Below, in pieces: positions 8,783 to 18,436 of a DNA stretch of 64,000 nt. The stretch is from JAEXOD01 sp963667875 (GTDB lineage: Bacteria > Bacteroidota > Ignavibacteria > Ignavibacteriales > Melioribacteraceae). A program made the translations under genes and the position numbers. The stretch covers positions 124,001 to 188,000 of the forward strand of contig CAXXGC010000005.1 in assembly GCA_963667875.2 (NCBI GenBank). The letters run 5' to 3'. The notes beneath the pieces were generated by a model. The model ran no database searches, was not told the origin of the DNA, and was given only the letters and a program-made list of their open reading frames with translations. Each line of letters begins with the position of its first letter. The first letter of the stretch is position 1.

Positions 8783-9443
8783 CTTTTACAGTTTCAATTA
8801 AATCGGCATATTCGCCTAATTTTTCTCTTATTTTACGAACATGAACATCTATTGTACGTTCAACAACATAAATATCATTTCCCCAAACATCCGATAATAT
8901 TTGTTCACGAGGGAAAACTTTTCCCGGATTTACAGCTAAATATGATAATATTTCAAATTCCTTTTTAGGAAAAATAATATTTTTTTTATCAACAAGGATT
9001 GTATATTTTTCTTTATCAATTTCAATTGGCCCAATAGAAATTGTGTTCGATTTTCCGCCGATCGATTTGGATAAATCACCTTTTCTTAAATTCGAATTTA
9101 CACGGGCAATAATAAGTTTTGGCGAGATAGGTTTTTGGATATAATCATCCGCGCCAAGATTTAATCCTTTAATTTCATCAATTTCACCCGATTTTGCGGT
9201 TAAAAAGATGATAGGCGTTGTTTCAAAACCTTTTGTTTGACGTATTTTTTGGCAGGTTTGAAAACCATCCATTTTGGGCATCATAATATCAAGGATAATT
9301 AAATCAGGTTTTTGATCTAATTTATTAATGGCATCCACACCATCATAAGCAGTTACAACTTCAAAACCTTCATTTTCAAGATTATATTGAAGAATTTCAA
9401 TAATATCTTTTTCATCATCAACAATCAGTACTTTTGTTTTCAT
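8751..9443 (-). CDS. OmpR/PhoB-family response regulator
   Basis: A 230-residue DNA-binding regulator. The receiver domain has acidic residues DDE near residue 9, the phospho-acceptor Asp52 (LIILDIMMP) and the conserved Lys in DDYIQKP. The C-terminal winged helix is typical (FPKKEFEILSYL, then RTIDVHVRKIREKLG, ending GVGYRF). It overlaps the kinase gene and is first in the pair. About 200 bases without a gene separate it from dxs. PhoB-type regulators control phosphate uptake, but this assignment is by general resemblance only. Confidence 0.92.
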   Translation of the reverse strand: MKTKVLIVDDEKDIIEILQYNLENEGFEVVTAYDGVDAINKLDQKPDLIILDIMMPKMDGFQTCQKIRQTKGFETTPIIFLTAKSGEIDEIKGLNLGADDYIQKPISPKLIIARVNSNLRKGDLSKSIGGKSNTISIGPIEIDKEKYTILVDKKNIIFPKKEFEILSYLAVNPGKVFPREQILSDVWGNDIYVVERTIDVHVRKIREKLGEYADLIETVKGVGYRFKNME

Positions 9444-9646
9444 ACTTTTAGGTTAGTTAATTTTAAAAATTTTAATTTAAATAAATTTAAGTATCTTCAT
9501 TATCTAATCATAAAAAAAGCCAAACTGCATTAACACGTACAGATTATTCCAACAATTAAAAATACACCAAAAAAGATAATATATCAAAAATCTATTACAA
9601 TAATATCTATTAACAAATAATTTCAATATTAAGTTTTTGTTAACAA

Positions 9647-11563
9647 TTACAATAAAACTGATTCCTTATTGCTTTGTACAAAATGTAATACTCTTTCTAC
9701 AATTCCTGCCGAATCAATTTTTAAGATGTTATACAATTCAGCCTGAGTACCATGATCAACAAAATTATCCGGTAACCCTATACGTAATATATCGTTTTTG
9801 TAATTTTTTTCAACACAATATTCAATAACACCTGAACCAAACCCGCCAATTAATGCATTTTCTTCAATGGTTACAATTTTTGTACCTTTTAAAGCTAATT
9901 GGTCCAAAATTTCAGTATCAATCGGTTTTGCAAAACGCATATTAACAACACCGGCACTTATTCCAAGTTCATTTAATACTTCCGCAGCCTTTGTTGCAAA
10001 TTCGGTCATTGTACCAATAGATAATAAAACAACGTCTTTTCCTTCAGATATCACTTCAGCTTTTCCAATTTCATATTCTTCAAAGCCTTCTTTAAGTTCA
10101 ACACCTAAAGCACTTCCTCTCGGATATCGTATTGAAATAGGCCCAATTTTATAATTTACCGCCGTATAAAGCATATTTCTTAATTCGGCTTCATCCTTTG
10201 GCGCCATAATTACCATACCGGGAATCATCCGCAAAAATGAAATATCAAAAGCTCCATGATGTGTTGGGCCGTCAGCGCCAACCAATCCGGCTCTATCCAT
10301 TACAAATACAACATGTAAGTTTTGTAAACTTACATCATGTACAATCTGATCAAATGCGCGCTGCATAAATGTGGAATAAATTGCAACTACCGGAATTATT
10401 CCTTTGGTTGCCATACCGGCGGAAAACGTAACTGCGTGTTCTTCGGCTATTCCAACATCAAAATAATTTTCCGGAAATTCTTTTTGTAAATAATTTAGGC
10501 CTGTTCCGTCCGGCATAGCGGCTGTTACACCAACTACTTTTTTATTATCTTTAACAATTTCAACTAATGCTTTTCCAAAAATAGAAGTATACGAAGGTTT
10601 TCCGTTTCCGGTTTTAATTGCTTTTCCGGTAATTTTGTTAAAAGGAGTTGAAGCATGAAGACGTTGTTCGTCCTCTTCCGCCGGTTTATATCCCTTCCCT
10701 TTTTCGGTTAAAATATGTACAAGTATTGGACCGTTTAATGTTTTTACCTGTTCAAATAATTTTACAAGCTGAGCGACATTATTTCCGTTAACCGGGCCAA
10801 AATATCTAAATCCTAATGCTTCAAATAACATTCCAGGTGTAATAATCGATTTAATTCCCGATTCCAATCTTGATGCAACTTTGCGTAATCTATCACCAAA
10901 GTTATCAAGCTTTCCGGTTAAATCCCATACGGCTCCTTTAAATCTGTTGTATTCGGGATGCGAAATCATATCGGTAAAATAATTTGAAATCTGCCAAACG
11001 TTAGGAGCAATAGACATTTGATTATCGTTAAGTACAACAATCAAATTGCTTTTTAACACACCTGAATTATTCATAGCTTCATAAGCCATTCCTCCTGTCA
11101 TTGCACCATCGCCAATTACAGCAACTACCTTGCGGGGTTCTTTATTTAACCGGTTTGCAATGGAAATACCCAGAGCGGCAGAAATTGAAGTTGAGGCATG
11201 CCCTGCTCCAAAAGCATCATATTCGCTTTCGGTCCTTTTTAAAAATCCGCTTATGCCGTGCAGCTGTCTAATTGTATTTAATTGTTCTTTTCGTCCGGTC
11301 AAAATTTTATGCGGATATGCTTGATGTCCGGTATCCCAAACAACACAATCCCTGGGAGTATCAAAAACCTTATTTAATGCTACAGTAAGTTCAACTGCAC
11401 CAAGTCCACCGCCAAAATGACCTCCTACTGTAGAAATTACATCAATCATGTATTCTCTAATATCATCACATAATGTTTTGAGTTCAGCTGCGGATAAATT
11501 TTTTAAATCTTTAGGGTAGTTGACACTTGATAATATTTTATACTTTGAATTGTTTTCCATCAT
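9647..11563 (-). CDS. dxs: 1-deoxy-D-xylulose-5-phosphate synthase
   Basis: A 638-residue thiamine-diphosphate enzyme joining pyruvate and glyceraldehyde-3-phosphate. This is the first step of the MEP isoprenoid pathway, and it also feeds thiamine and pyridoxal synthesis. Visible motifs: GGHFGGGLGAVEL near residue 50, the cofactor motif GDGAMTGGMAYEA...NN, and the transketolase-type Pyr domain with DRAGLVGADGPTHHG. Length is normal. It is last in xseA-xseB-dxs, 12 bases after xseB. Two adjacent ATG codons are possible starts. Confidence 0.97.
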   Translation of the reverse strand: MMENNSKYKILSSVNYPKDLKNLSAAELKTLCDDIREYMIDVISTVGGHFGGGLGAVELTVALNKVFDTPRDCVVWDTGHQAYPHKILTGRKEQLNTIRQLHGISGFLKRTESEYDAFGAGHASTSISAALGISIANRLNKEPRKVVAVIGDGAMTGGMAYEAMNNSGVLKSNLIVVLNDNQMSIAPNVWQISNYFTDMISHPEYNRFKGAVWDLTGKLDNFGDRLRKVASRLESGIKSIITPGMLFEALGFRYFGPVNGNNVAQLVKLFEQVKTLNGPILVHILTEKGKGYKPAEEDEQRLHASTPFNKITGKAIKTGNGKPSYTSIFGKALVEIVKDNKKVVGVTAAMPDGTGLNYLQKEFPENYFDVGIAEEHAVTFSAGMATKGIIPVVAIYSTFMQRAFDQIVHDVSLQNLHVVFVMDRAGLVGADGPTHHGAFDISFLRMIPGMVIMAPKDEAELRNMLYTAVNYKIGPISIRYPRGSALGVELKEGFEEYEIGKAEVISEGKDVVLLSIGTMTEFATKAAEVLNELGISAGVVNMRFAKPIDTEILDQLALKGTKIVTIEENALIGGFGSGVIEYCVEKNYKNDILRIGLPDNFVDHGTQAELYNILKIDSAGIVERVLHFVQSNKESVLL

Positions 11564-11575
11564 TGTCCTTAAGAA

Positions 11576-11806
11576 TCAATCTTGTTGAACATCTATTTTA
11601 ATACTTCTTTCCAGATCACCTTTTAATTCGGTAACTTTAATAGAAGCTTCACTTAATTTTTCATAACACAACTTAGTTAATAAAACTCCTTCTTCATAAA
11701 GTTTTACCGATTCTTCAAGTCCTATTGTGTTACTATCCAGCAAGTCGGAAATTTTCTGAAGTCTTTTTAATAAATCTTCAAACGATTTTGTTTTTTCTTT
11801 TTCCAT
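11576..11806 (-). CDS. xseB: exodeoxyribonuclease VII small subunit
   Basis: A 76-residue helical protein (MEKEKTKSFEDLLKRLQKI, then LEESVKLYEEGVLL) matching XseB. Several copies bind one XseA to form exonuclease VII, which degrades single-stranded DNA to oligonucleotides. I chose the ATG at 11806: it lies one base after the xseA stop and gives the usual family length. An upstream in-frame ATG at 11833 would add nine residues and overlap xseA. It sits between xseA and dxs. Confidence 0.92.
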   Translation of the reverse strand: MEKEKTKSFEDLLKRLQKISDLLDSNTIGLEESVKLYEEGVLLTKLCYEKLSEASIKVTELKGDLERSIKIDVQQD

Positions 11807-11807
11807 T

Positions 11808-13004
11808 CTATTTAATCTCTTTTTCACCGTCATAAAATTTAATTAAAAAACTGCTTTTGTCATTAAAGTTTTTTAGTCGGTCTACTAATTTACCATTTTG
11901 ACTAATTAACGTAAATCCTTTTTTCAATATCTCATCAAGATTATTTAATTTTAAGCCTTTTTCTATTAATAATACAATGGTTTTTGTGTTATTAATTTTA
12001 TTTTCAATACTATTATTCATTTTATAAATCATATTATCAATAAATTGATAATGATTTTGTATATTATCTTTAATTATTCTAAAACCATACGAATCTATTA
12101 AAGATTCCACTTCCTCTTTTAAATCATTTATTTTATTTAATAAATTCGTTTCCGAATTATCAACAAATTGATCCAAAAATGCAAAAATATCCTCTTTATT
12201 TGGGGTTGCAAGCTCCATTGCTGCAGTTGGAGTTGATGCTCTTAAATCAGCCGTAAAATCTGTTATTGTATAATCAATTTCGTGCCCAACTCCACTAATT
12301 ATTGGTATATTCGATTCAAAAACAGCTCTGGCAACTATTTCTTCATTAAAAGCCCATAAATCTTCAATCGATCCGCCGCCACGCGCAACAATTATTACAT
12401 CAATATCATCCCGCTTATTAAACTGTTTAATCGACTGGACTATTTCCTCAGCTGCCCCGGTACCCTGAACTCTGGTTGGAATAACAACTAATTCGGCCAA
12501 AGGATATCTTCTTGTAGCTGCACGGACCATATCTTTCATGGCAGCACTATCAACAGCAGTTACAATTCCAATTTTAACAGGAAAACGAGGTATCTCTTTT
12601 TTATTTACTACATCAAATAAACCTTCGGCTTCCAATTTCTTTTTTAATTTTTCAAATGCAGCCTGTAATTCCCCTTCACCGGCGGGCAGCATTATTTTTG
12701 CATCTAATTGATAAGTACCGCGAGGTGGATATAAACTAATTTTGCCATGTAAAATTACTTTCATGCCATCAATGGGCTTAAAAAATACTCTTGAATTCAT
12801 TGATGACCACATTGTACAATTTATTTGAGCTTTATCATCCTTAAGCGTAAAATACCAATGACCTGAAGAAAAATGAGGTTTAAAATTGGAAATTTCACCT
12901 ACAACTCGTACTGAATCAAAGTTTGTTTCAAGGGTATATTTTATGCTGTTAGTAATTTCACTTACAGATAAGGTAACTTGTTCTATATTTATTAATTTTG
13001 TCAT
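11808..13004 (-). CDS. xseA: exodeoxyribonuclease VII large subunit
   Basis: A 398-residue protein. The N-terminal OB-fold, about residues 1-105, has VVGEISNFKPHFSSGHWYFT. The catalytic domain follows, with IGIVTAVDSAAMKD, ARGGGSIEDLWAFN and GVGHEIDYTITDF...RASTPTAAAE-like signatures. The C-terminus is rich in predicted coiled coil, as in the helical arm of XseA. It is the large subunit of exonuclease VII and is followed with one-base spacing by xseB. Confidence 0.96.
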   Translation of the reverse strand: MTKLINIEQVTLSVSEITNSIKYTLETNFDSVRVVGEISNFKPHFSSGHWYFTLKDDKAQINCTMWSSMNSRVFFKPIDGMKVILHGKISLYPPRGTYQLDAKIMLPAGEGELQAAFEKLKKKLEAEGLFDVVNKKEIPRFPVKIGIVTAVDSAAMKDMVRAATRRYPLAELVVIPTRVQGTGAAEEIVQSIKQFNKRDDIDVIIVARGGGSIEDLWAFNEEIVARAVFESNIPIISGVGHEIDYTITDFTADLRASTPTAAMELATPNKEDIFAFLDQFVDNSETNLLNKINDLKEEVESLIDSYGFRIIKDNIQNHYQFIDNMIYKMNNSIENKINNTKTIVLLIEKGLKLNNLDEILKKGFTLISQNGKLVDRLKNFNDKSSFLIKFYDGEKEIK

Positions 13005-13077
13005 TAATTTTTAATTTACACAAAAACAAAACAATCAGGATGTTAAAACACAAGATCATCATGTTTTTTATTTTATT

Positions 13078-13908
13078 CTAAAAATTTATTGAAAAGAAGT
13101 TTGAATATAATCCAATTGAACATTCATGATAATTAAATTTATTATCATTAAATTTAATATTATATCTATATTTAATATTTAATGTAAAGACATTGTAGAT
13201 TTTGAACAAACCAACTGAAAATTCGGGACTTATTCCGTTTCCGCCATTAAAATTAGTAAAACCGCTAATTCCGGGAGAAATATATTCTAATACCGGTATT
13301 TGGATTATGTGTTTATATCCAAATCGTAACAGATTCATTTTTTGTTTAAAAATATATTCATATTCAATATCAAAATAAGACAATGGATAATTATAACCAC
13401 CCGAATAAAATGAAAACAAAGGTATTTCTTTTTTAAGCGCAAAAAATGTTTCTTTATCCTTTATTACTAAAGTTGGTTCGGGAAGTCCAAAAATTATCCC
13501 GCCAAAACAGCAAATTTCAAATAAATTACTTTTCGAATCACTTTTTATTTCCCCTGTAAAGGGCATTGCCGCCTCATACATTTCACTAACAGATTCATTT
13601 CCGCTTTTATCTTTGACTTTTATTACATAACGAACATAATTTGAATCAAATGTATATTTTGATAAATCTATTGATATTTTATGATTATCCGATAATTGCG
13701 TTGAAATTGGTAAAGCATACTTATTGTCAATTAAAACTGTTGATGTAACGCTATCACTGGTAAAAAATGAAAGAATTAAACTATATGGTACTTCTTGTGT
13801 AACATAAGAATCAACCACATAAATGTCAATTGGACTAGTATTCTCTTCTTGACAAAAAATTGCCGATGTAAATAAAAACACAGCTAAAATAAAAAATAAT
13901 TTATTCAT
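13078..13908 (-). CDS. secreted protein of unknown function
   Basis: A 276-residue protein with a signal peptide (residues 1-19, ending ...SAIFCQ). About 100 residues resembling a beta-sandwich or Ig-like extracellular domain follow (VRYVIKVKDKSGNESVSE). The C-terminal half has alternating hydrophobic strands and ends in F, suggesting a small outer-membrane barrel. No family was recognised. It lies 73 bases upstream of xseA on the same strand. A role in the envelope is an inference from the signal peptide and composition. Confidence 0.6.
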   Translation of the reverse strand: MNKLFFILAVFLFTSAIFCQEENTSPIDIYVVDSYVTQEVPYSLILSFFTSDSVTSTVLIDNKYALPISTQLSDNHKISIDLSKYTFDSNYVRYVIKVKDKSGNESVSEMYEAAMPFTGEIKSDSKSNLFEICCFGGIIFGLPEPTLVIKDKETFFALKKEIPLFSFYSGGYNYPLSYFDIEYEYIFKQKMNLLRFGYKHIIQIPVLEYISPGISGFTNFNGGNGISPEFSVGLFKIYNVFTLNIKYRYNIKFNDNKFNYHECSIGLYSNFFSINF

Positions 13909-14235
13909 TTTTACCTAAGGATATTTTTTGAAATTTATTTTATTTTATAATTTCTTTAGTTTGTCTATTTTTTCTGCTTTTTACAAAAATTTTAAATTCA
14001 CCGCCAAAAATTACTTAGAGTGTGCTTATACAATATTTATTTGTTATTTGACTTTAAATAATTTAATAAAATATTTAATACAGTTGGTTAATTTACAAAA
14101 TTTATAAAGTAATTTCATAATAATTCATTTTTAAAAAATAATTTTACCATTCCAAATTATAATAAAAAATGGTACATTTTATATTTGTTTTAAAAATAAT
14201 ATACAAAATGTTTAAATAAATAAAGAGGCAAAAAT
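13909..14235. other. AT-rich intergenic region between divergent genes
   Basis: 327 bases separating the minus-strand secreted-protein gene from surE. It is very AT-rich, and neither an RNA gene nor any of the repeat families of this window is visible. It must contain the promoters for both directions, but no box stands out clearly enough to call. Confidence 0.5.
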
Positions 14236-14988
14236 TTGAAAATTCTTGTTTGTAATGATGATGGCATTTATTCAAAAGGTATTTATGCTTTAGTTGAAGC
14301 TTTGCGCGAAATTGGTGAAGTAATAGTAGTTGCCCCTTTAACGGAACAAAGTGCAGTTGGACATGCTATAACAATGAAAATTCCTCTTCGTGTAACAAAA
14401 CATATAAGAGGAGGTAAATTATTCGGTTATGCAGTTGACGGTACTCCAGCCGATTGTATTAAAATGGGAATTAGAAATATCATGCAGGAATTACCCGACA
14501 TTGTTGTTTCAGGGATAAATCATGGTTCAAACACCGCAATTAATATTATTTATTCAGGTACTGTTTCGGCTGCCCGTGAAGCTGCTATTATGGAAGTTCC
14601 TGCAATAGCTGTTTCCATTACCAGTCATGATGTTAAAGATTTTACATTTGCTGCTCAAATTGCAAAAAAAATAGCACTTCAAGTAAAGGAACATGGACTT
14701 CCAAAAGGTACTATGTTAAATGTTAACGTTCCAAATTTGCCCGAAGATGAGATAAAAGGAATTAAAGTAACCAAACAGGGCCTTTCCAAGTGGGATGATA
14801 TTTACGAAAAACGTGTTGATCCTTATGGCAACGATTATTATTGGCTAACCGGAAGTTTGGTTAATTCCGATGATGACAGCGATAGAGACCAGCGTGCAAT
14901 AATGGATAATTTTGTTTCAGTTACTCCTATTCACTTCGATTTAACCGATTATAAAACTTTTGAATCAATGCAAAATTGGAATCTTTAA
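14236..14988 (+). CDS. surE: 5'/3'-nucleotidase SurE
   Basis: A 250-residue phosphatase that removes phosphate from nucleoside monophosphates. The metal-binding pair is Asp8-Asp9 in NDDGI, with a Ser/Asn site in SGTVSAAREA and the SGINHGSN loop. The start is TTG at 14236: the protein begins directly with the family's KILVCNDDG, and AGAGG lies eight bases upstream. It is first in a pair with the VWA-like membrane protein, whose start lies four bases after the surE stop. Confidence 0.95.
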   Translation: MKILVCNDDGIYSKGIYALVEALREIGEVIVVAPLTEQSAVGHAITMKIPLRVTKHIRGGKLFGYAVDGTPADCIKMGIRNIMQELPDIVVSGINHGSNTAINIIYSGTVSAAREAAIMEVPAIAVSITSHDVKDFTFAAQIAKKIALQVKEHGLPKGTMLNVNVPNLPEDEIKGIKVTKQGLSKWDDIYEKRVDPYGNDYYWLTGSLVNSDDDSDRDQRAIMDNFVSVTPIHFDLTDYKTFESMQNWNL

Positions 14989-14992
14989 TTTA

Positions 14993-17122
14993 ATGTTTGG
15001 GATTGACAATATTTCCGTATCGTTAAGTTATAATTTATTTTTCCTTATAATAGGGATTATTATTTTATTGGCATATTCGTTCTATTCATATAAATATACT
15101 ATTCCCAATATATCAAAATCCTTAAAAATATTTTTATTTTTGCTGCGTGCTTTAGCTTTGGTTTTAATTTTCTTTTTGATTTTTGAACCTCTATTTTCAA
15201 TAAAATTTAAAAACGAAATTAAACCCGTAAATCTTATTTTTGTTGATAATTCCAATTCAATTGTATACAAAGACAGCGCAAAAACTTCAGATAAAGTTAA
15301 GGATTTTATTAGTTCAATAGAATCCGGATTTAACGGTTCAACAAAACTTTATTCGTTTGGTAAAGAAGTAAAGTTAAATGAAGTAAAAAATCTAAATTTT
15401 AATGAACATGTAACAAATTTAAATGATGTTATACAAAACATAAAAAATCAGAATACTAATATTTCTTCAATTACTATTATTAGTGATGGGATAATTACCG
15501 ATGGTATTAATCCAATAAACTCGCTCGATAAACTAGATGCTCCAATTTACACTATTCCCCTAGGTGATTCTTCTACCCACAAGGATGTATTTATTGAAAA
15601 ATTAAACACCAATGAATACTTATATACCGGGAAGAAGAGTAATATTGAAGTTGTTATAAATAACAACAAACTACAAAATCAACCTGTTACAATTTCCTTT
15701 TACGATGATTTATCTCTTGTATCTTCGCAAAATATTACCCTTTCGCAAAGTGGAATTGATAAAGTATCTTTTGAATACCTTCCTAAATTTGCAGGAGAAA
15801 GGAAATTATCTTTTTCTTTATCTAAATTAAAAGAAGATAAAAATTTATTTAATAATAAATTAATTTCTTATGTAAAAGTATTAGACAGCAAGTTAAAAGT
15901 TTTAGTATTATCCGCATCAGCTTCTCCCGATGTTTCCTTTATTGTTAACTCGCTTAAGCTTGATAGCAATTTTGATACTAAACTTGTTCAGCAAATTTCC
16001 GAAAACGAGTTTTTGGGCGGCAATAATGTTTATAAAAGTATTGATAGCTGTAATATAATATTTCTTGTTGGTTTTCCTTCTCGGGTTACCTCAAAAGAAC
16101 TTATTACTAAAGTATCATCGGCTATTGAAAAAGGGAAACCGCTTTTTATTATTCTTTCGGACGGTGTTGATTTTGGGAAACTTAAATTGTTAGAAAATAA
16201 CTTACCTTTTATTATTAAAAAAGAAACCACGGGTAAATTATTGGTACAACCAAATATTATTAACCAAAACAGTCCGTTATTGGCAAATAACTCCACCAAA
16301 CCGATTGAAATATGGAATAATCTGCCCCCTGTATATCGTACCGCATCGGAATTAATTTCGAAACCCGAATCGGAAATCATTGCAAAATCAAAAGTTCAAA
16401 ATATTCCATCCGAAATACCATTAATTTTATCCCGCACTGTTGGTAAAAATCGTTCAATTGCAATTTTATCCGGCGATATTTGGAAATGGAAATTACAAAT
16501 TAGCGATAAGACATGTGAACTTTTTGATCGTTTTTTTTCTTCGTCAGTTAAATGGCTTAATGTTCAATACGATCAAAAACAATTAAACGTAAAAACAATT
16601 AAAAAGATTTTTGCTCTTGGTGAAACTGTTGAATTTATTGGCTCAGCTTATGATAATGCATTTAATCCTATTGAAGATGCCGAAATTGAAATAAAAGTAA
16701 AATCCGACAAAAATAATTACCAAGTTTTGATGCAGTCGGTTGGTAATGGATTATACGAAGCCGAACTGCAAACAAATAGCGCAGGCAATTATATGTTTGA
16801 AGCATTTGGCAAAATTAATAATTTATCAATAGGCAAAGACAACGGCAGATTTTCTGTTGGCGAATTAAACATCGAAAAAATCAACCTTCAACAGAATACA
16901 AATCTCCTTTTATCGTACGCGGGTTTAACAAACGGCAAAATGATTACAATTAATAATTCAAGGGAATTAATTAATATCGTAAATGGGAAATATAATAAAG
17001 TAAAAAAATACTTATATACTTCTGACGAAATAAAACTCTGGTCTGAAGAAATTATTTTAATATTTATAATATTAATTTTTACTATTGAGTGGTTTTTTAG
17101 GAAAAAAGCCGGTTTATTATAG
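14993..17122 (+). CDS. membrane protein with von Willebrand A-like domain
   Basis: About 709 residues. Two N-terminal membrane segments (about 12-30 and 45-68) precede a VWA-like domain with a DNSNS MIDAS motif (Asp85, Ser87, Ser89). Long beta-rich regions follow, and a last membrane segment lies near the C-terminus (LWSEEIILIFIILIFTIEWF). This layout matches large VWA/BatA-related membrane proteins of Bacteroidota. I chose ATG 14993, four bases after the surE stop with GGAA upstream; an in-frame ATG at 14960 would overlap surE. The function is unknown; VWA proteins of this kind usually assemble protein complexes at the membrane. Confidence 0.7.
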   Translation: MFGIDNISVSLSYNLFFLIIGIIILLAYSFYSYKYTIPNISKSLKIFLFLLRALALVLIFFLIFEPLFSIKFKNEIKPVNLIFVDNSNSIVYKDSAKTSDKVKDFISSIESGFNGSTKLYSFGKEVKLNEVKNLNFNEHVTNLNDVIQNIKNQNTNISSITIISDGIITDGINPINSLDKLDAPIYTIPLGDSSTHKDVFIEKLNTNEYLYTGKKSNIEVVINNNKLQNQPVTISFYDDLSLVSSQNITLSQSGIDKVSFEYLPKFAGERKLSFSLSKLKEDKNLFNNKLISYVKVLDSKLKVLVLSASASPDVSFIVNSLKLDSNFDTKLVQQISENEFLGGNNVYKSIDSCNIIFLVGFPSRVTSKELITKVSSAIEKGKPLFIILSDGVDFGKLKLLENNLPFIIKKETTGKLLVQPNIINQNSPLLANNSTKPIEIWNNLPPVYRTASELISKPESEIIAKSKVQNIPSEIPLILSRTVGKNRSIAILSGDIWKWKLQISDKTCELFDRFFSSSVKWLNVQYDQKQLNVKTIKKIFALGETVEFIGSAYDNAFNPIEDAEIEIKVKSDKNNYQVLMQSVGNGLYEAELQTNSAGNYMFEAFGKINNLSIGKDNGRFSVGELNIEKINLQQNTNLLLSYAGLTNGKMITINNSRELINIVNGKYNKVKKYLYTSDEIKLWSEEIILIFIILIFTIEWFFRKKAGLL

Positions 17123-17225
17123 ATTTTAGTTGATTTAATCATTAGAAATTTTGTATCTTATTAAATGGACTTCATAGTCGCTTTTTATTAATGTTATTTA
17201 TTAAACTTTTTTTTCGGAGTATTGT

Positions 17226-17627
17226 ATGAGTTTTTTAAAATGGACTTCAGACGACTTGCTTGGTATCCAAATTTTAGATGACCAACATTTAGGGCTTTTT
17301 GAATTAGTTAATCAGTTATACGAAACGTTAAACACGAACCGCACAAATGAAATGAAAAGTATTATGGATCAAATTGTAAATCTTATGAGAATTCATTTTG
17401 AAACTGAAAATAATTTTATGAAAGATAATAAGATAATGGATATAACTCACAAATTGGAACATGACAGGTATTTGGATAAGGTTATTAAATTTAATGAAGC
17501 TTTGAAAAGGAATCAAAAAGATGTTACAAACGATTTTTTTAATTCTTTTCATGTATGGTTTCATAATCATCAAATTTTTAACGATAAAAAATTAGGAGTA
17601 GCCTTAAAAAATCTTGGTATAAAATAA
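17226..17627 (+). CDS. bacteriohemerythrin
   Basis: A 133-residue four-helix protein carrying a non-haem di-iron site that binds O2. All seven ligands of the family are in place: His21, His57, Glu61, His75, His79, His115 and Asp120. Possible roles are O2 sensing, storage or delivery, or protection from oxygen in a microaerophilic or anaerobic cell. TTCGGAG lies upstream of the ATG. The next gene, comF, starts five bases after its stop, so they are probably co-transcribed although functionally unrelated. Confidence 0.93.
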   Translation: MSFLKWTSDDLLGIQILDDQHLGLFELVNQLYETLNTNRTNEMKSIMDQIVNLMRIHFETENNFMKDNKIMDITHKLEHDRYLDKVIKFNEALKRNQKDVTNDFFNSFHVWFHNHQIFNDKKLGVALKNLGIK

Positions 17628-17632
17628 TAAAT

Positions 17633-18325
17633 ATGTACAAAACCGCGACCTTGTTTTGTGATTTTTTATTACCTCGTTTTTGTCTTTTTTGTTCAAACAA
17701 ATTGACAGTAAATGAACATTTATTGTGTCAAACATGTTTACCCCATTTAACCATTGTTAAATCCGAATTTTTAAAAAATGAGTTTAACCGTAAATTTAAA
17801 GATGATAATTTTGTTGATGATTTTTTTTCATTATACCTTTTTGAAAAAAATGGGGTATTCAAGTCGTTAATACATACCTTAAAATATAAAAATAATTATC
17901 GCATTGGGTTATTTTTAGGGAACCAAATTGTCGACTATTATTATCACAAGTTCAAAGACTTACAACTTGATATTATTATTCCACTTCCGCTGCATCCCAT
18001 AAAAAAAACTACACGCGGATATAATCAGGCCTATTACATTGCAAAAAGTATTTCTAAAAAAATCAGCTCCCCTGTTTGTACTTCGGCTGTAGTTCGAATT
18101 AAACATAAAGAAACTCAAACTTTTTATAATTTACAGCAGCGCAAGGAAAATGTTGATGGGGCATTTCAAGTAAATAAAAAAGATAAGATAACCGGTAAAT
18201 CAATTCTACTGGTTGATGATGTTATTACCACAGGAGCTACTATAAGTGAATGTGCCAAAGTGCTAAAGCTGGCAGGTGCAAAAAATATTTATGCCGTTTC
18301 CGCAGGATTGCCGATTTTTGAATAA
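17633..18325 (+). CDS. comF: ComF family phosphoribosyltransferase-like protein
   Basis: A 230-residue protein. The N-terminal zinc-ribbon-like part has Cys17/Cys20 and Cys32/Cys35. The C-terminal phosphoribosyltransferase domain has IIIPLPLHPIKKTTRGYNQA and the PRPP-binding motif SILLVDDVITTGATI. ComF is needed for DNA uptake in naturally competent bacteria and is widespread; its substrate is not known. The ATG is five bases after the hemerythrin stop, with no strong ribosome site of its own. Confidence 0.9.
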   Translation: MYKTATLFCDFLLPRFCLFCSNKLTVNEHLLCQTCLPHLTIVKSEFLKNEFNRKFKDDNFVDDFFSLYLFEKNGVFKSLIHTLKYKNNYRIGLFLGNQIVDYYYHKFKDLQLDIIIPLPLHPIKKTTRGYNQAYYIAKSISKKISSPVCTSAVVRIKHKETQTFYNLQQRKENVDGAFQVNKKDKITGKSILLVDDVITTGATISECAKVLKLAGAKNIYAVSAGLPIFE

Positions 18326-18436
18326 AAATCATCATTTTATTTAAAGTTCTGCTTTTTGCCCCTTACTTTTTAAAAATCATTTCAAAAAAAAGTCGTAAAT
18401 TTAAGTATAAAGAATACTCATTTATTTTGGAAGCAA

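Noticed and set aside
7730..9443. Calling the two-component pair true PhoB/PhoR because a phosphate-type porin lies at the window start
   Set aside because: The porin is over 7 kb away, and no pst or phoU genes or pho-box sequences were seen.
13909..14235. Possible RNA gene or riboswitch in the AT-rich gap before surE
   Set aside because: No stable stem or conserved motif could be seen; the stretch is simply very AT-rich.
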